From assembly GCA_015063165.1 (NCBI GenBank), contig SUSZ01000025.1:1-36814 (forward strand): DNA of 36,814 bases. Reading direction: 5' to 3'. The position numbers were made by a program, and so were the translations under genes. The DNA is from Thermoplasmata archaeon (GTDB taxonomy: Archaea; Thermoplasmatota; Thermoplasmata; Methanomassiliicoccales; Methanomethylophilaceae). Below are positions 34,998 to 36,814 of this stretch, piece by piece (position 1 is the stretch's first letter; each line of letters starts with the position of its first letter). The notes under the pieces were generated by a model. That model was not told where the DNA came from. It did not search any database and saw only the letters and a list, made by a program, of their open reading frames with translations.

Positions 34998-36659
34998 ATG
35001 CCGTGTGTTCCAAGGGAGAATATCACCAGTGACGAGAGGCTGGGCGATCTGCTGGACAAATGCGTCCGCGAGCACCCCGACAACGACGCCATAGTCTACG
35101 TGGACAGGGAACTGAGGCTCTCCTGGACCGAGTGGGGTGCCGAGGTCGATCTCGTGGCCAAAGGCCTGATGGCGATGGGAGTGAAGAAAGGGGAGAAGGT
35201 GGCCATATGGGCAACCAACGTCCCCGACTGGATCACCCTCATGTTCGCCACCGCGAAGATCGGAGCCATCCTCCTCACTATCAACACCAACTACAGGAGA
35301 GCGGAGCTCGACTACGTCCTCAAGCAGTCCGACATGGAGTACCTGTTTCTCATAGACGGGGTCAGGGACGTGGACTACGTCGAGACCGTATACGACCTGA
35401 TCCCCGAGATGAAGTTGCAGCCCAGGGAGACCTTCCACTCCGAGAAGTATCCACATCTGAAGAAAGTCGTCTTCCTCGGCCCTCAGAAGCGCCGCGGAAT
35501 GTACTCCATGAACGAGGTCAAGTCCCTCGCGGTCAATGTCACCGAAGAGGAGTATGCCGAGAGAAAGAACTCCGTGGACGTTCACGACGTCACCATGATG
35601 CAGTACACCTCCGGTACCACCGGATTCCCCAAGGGAGTCATGCTGAGCCACTTCAACATCGCGAACGACGGATACTGGCTCGGAGCGAACATGAACTACG
35701 GCGCAGAAGACCGTCTGTGCATCACCGTTCCCCTGTTCCACTGCTTCGGATGCGTCTTGGGCGTCATGGCTTGCATCAACCACTGTGTCACCATGGTGTT
35801 CTGCGAGGTCTTCAATCCCGTCGATGTGATGACGTCGATCGAGGTCGAGAGGTGCACCTCCGTGTACGGCGTGCCCACGATGTACATCAGCATGCTGAAC
35901 CACAGGCTGTTCAACAAGTTCGACTTCTCCTCCCTGAGGACCGGCATCATGGCCGGATCCCCCTGCCCCATCAAGGCGATGGAGGAGGTTGTCGACAAGA
36001 TGAACATGAAGGAGATCACCATCGTCTACGGACTGACCGAGGCGTCCCCCGGAATGACCCAGACCAGGTACGACGAGCCTTCGATGGAGAAGAAATGCTC
36101 CTCTGTAGGAAAGAAGCTCCAGGGAGTCGACACCGTCATCCTGGATCCCGAGACGTACGAGCCCTGCCCTGACGGAGTCATCGGCGAGTTCTGCTGCAAG
36201 GGGTACAACGTCATGAAGGGCTACTACAAGATGCCTGAGGAGACGGCGAAGGTTATCGACAAGAACGGATACCTCCACTCCGGAGATCTGGGATACAGGG
36301 ACTCCGATGGGTATTTCTACGTCACCGGAAGGATCAAGGACATGATCATCCGCGGAGGAGAGAACATCTACCCCAAGGAGGTAGAGGACTTCCTCTACCA
36401 CTGCCCCGGAATCAGGGATGTGCAGGTGGTCGGAGTTCAGAGCGAGAAGTACGGCGAGCAGGTCGCGGCCTTCATCATCAAGGAGCCCGACTCGGATCTC
36501 ACCGAGCAGGACGTCTTCGACTACTGCAAGGGACAGATCGCCTGGTACAAGTCTCCCAAGTTCGTCCAGTTCGTCGACGAGTTCCCTCTTAACGCTGCCG
36601 GAAAGATCAAGAAGTTCGTGCTCCGCGAGATGGCGCACGAGATCTGGCCCAACGCTTGA
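34998..36659 (+). CDS. AMP-dependent acyl-CoA synthetase (fatty-acid/acyl ligase family)
   Basis: A 553-residue adenylate-forming ligase that activates a carboxylic acid with ATP and transfers it to CoA. AMP-binding core YTSGTTGFPKGVMLSH, aromatic motif VYGLTEASPGM, GDLGYRDSDGYFYVTGRIKDMIIRGG hinge, and the catalytic Lys in LNAAGKIKKFVLRE. The acid cannot be told from sequence; medium- or long-chain acids are most usual for this subgroup. It follows the XRE-cupin regulator by 9 nt. It ends TGA and is followed by a terminator hairpin. Confidence 0.94.
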   Translation: MPCVPRENITSDERLGDLLDKCVREHPDNDAIVYVDRELRLSWTEWGAEVDLVAKGLMAMGVKKGEKVAIWATNVPDWITLMFATAKIGAILLTINTNYRRAELDYVLKQSDMEYLFLIDGVRDVDYVETVYDLIPEMKLQPRETFHSEKYPHLKKVVFLGPQKRRGMYSMNEVKSLAVNVTEEEYAERKNSVDVHDVTMMQYTSGTTGFPKGVMLSHFNIANDGYWLGANMNYGAEDRLCITVPLFHCFGCVLGVMACINHCVTMVFCEVFNPVDVMTSIEVERCTSVYGVPTMYISMLNHRLFNKFDFSSLRTGIMAGSPCPIKAMEEVVDKMNMKEITIVYGLTEASPGMTQTRYDEPSMEKKCSSVGKKLQGVDTVILDPETYEPCPDGVIGEFCCKGYNVMKGYYKMPEETAKVIDKNGYLHSGDLGYRDSDGYFYVTGRIKDMIIRGGENIYPKEVEDFLYHCPGIRDVQVVGVQSEKYGEQVAAFIIKEPDSDLTEQDVFDYCKGQIAWYKSPKFVQFVDEFPLNAAGKIKKFVLREMAHEIWPNA

Positions 36660-36665
36660 AACCTT

Positions 36666-36687
36666 GGCGGGGAGACCCGCCTTTTTT
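36666..36687 (+). terminator. Hairpin and T-run terminator of the acyl-CoA synthetase gene
   Basis: GGCGGG-GAGA-CCCGCC, a perfect 6-bp stem with a GAGA loop (36666-36681), followed by six T (36682-36687). The next base begins an intron-like sequence, so the terminator is also the probable insertion site. Confidence 0.8.
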
Positions 36688-36814
36688 GTGTGCCCAGCAC
36701 ACATGGTTGGAACCCTTCGGGTTCCTTCTCAAACCACCTTGAGAATCTTGGGGGTGGAAGTCCCCTACGGCCCCTTGGGGAGGGAACCGTTAGTCAGAGG
36801 CAAGGTTGCGCCCG
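36688..36814 (+). mobile_element. 5' end of a group II intron (IIC-like), cut by the window edge
   Basis: Begins GTGTG, the group II 5' consensus GUGYG, and continues GTGTGCCCAGCACAC, similar to the opening of bacterial IIC introns (GTGTGCCCGGCA). Further on it has GGGTGGAAGTCCCC, then CCGTTAGTC and GGCAAGGTTGCGCCCG, resembling domain I segments of the class. Hairpins GGAACC-CTTCG-GGTTCC and TCTCAA-N6-TTGAGA are visible. It starts directly after the T-run of a terminator, the known preferred site of IIC introns. The reverse transcriptase (intron-encoded protein) and domains V/VI would lie outside the window. Confidence 0.65.

Noticed and set aside
34536-36704. 722-codon minus-strand frame opposite the XRE-cupin and acyl-CoA synthetase genes
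   Set aside because: Mirror of strongly supported genes; no motifs and no promoter or ribosome-binding site.

Overview
This is a gene-dense archaeal segment with TATA-box promoters, leaderless or short leaders, overlapping start/stop junctions and an A-less-CCA tRNA. The best fit is a host-associated Methanomassiliicoccales methanogen (Thermoplasmata). The main reason is decoding: none of the roughly 30 genes I can delimit ends in TAG (two end in TAA, the rest in TGA), while four conserved genes (rarA, trpC, trpF, uvrA) are cut by an in-frame TAG and continue beyond it with the expected family sequence to a TGA. That is the pattern of an organism that reads TAG as pyrrolysine. Two anaerobic cobalamin genes fit a corrinoid-dependent methylotrophic methanogen. 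The taxonomic call is inference; no marker gene is present here.

Layout. 1-204: 3' end of an IS605-type tnpB. 287-2542: two universal stress proteins flanking a triple-domain chagasin-like protease inhibitor; both stress genes carry the same palindrome about 72 bp upstream. 2748-5381: aconitase with a hairpin terminator. 5465-7953: a FecCD permease remnant, a MATE exporter and a VIT/CCC1-like membrane protein. 8106-9912: tRNA-Pro(CGG) followed by a tyrosine integrase and decayed gene fragments, i.e. the remains of an element integrated at the tRNA. 10107-14295: a secreted, membrane-anchored protein (cohesin-like domain plus six Ig-like repeats), a small unknown ORF and a nine-repeat Sel1 protein.

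14696-21801: rarA, then a three-gene phosphonate cassette (PEP mutase fused to a nucleotidyltransferase, phosphonopyruvate decarboxylase, and a cytidylyltransferase fused to 2-aminoethylphosphonate transaminase), then DNA polymerase IV. The cassette should convert phosphoenolpyruvate to 2-aminoethylphosphonate and activate it as a CMP ester for attachment to a lipid or glycan.

21828-28354: a complete trpEGDCFBA operon behind an operator-like palindrome and TATA box. All six junctions overlap, but the C/F and F/B overlaps exist only if the TAG codons are translated. 28358-33372 (minus strand): a short UvrA with an in-frame TAG, a peroxiredoxin with a cysteine-rich N-terminal tail, cbiC and cbiF. 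33601-36659: a DUF169 protein, an XRE-cupin regulator and an acyl-CoA synthetase. 36666-36814: a terminator hairpin followed directly by what looks like the 5' end of a group II (IIC-like) intron that runs off the window.

The strongest points for follow-up are the TAG recoding in four housekeeping genes, the archaeal 2-aminoethylphosphonate/nucleotidyl-activation cassette, the shared stress-gene operator and the intron at a terminator.
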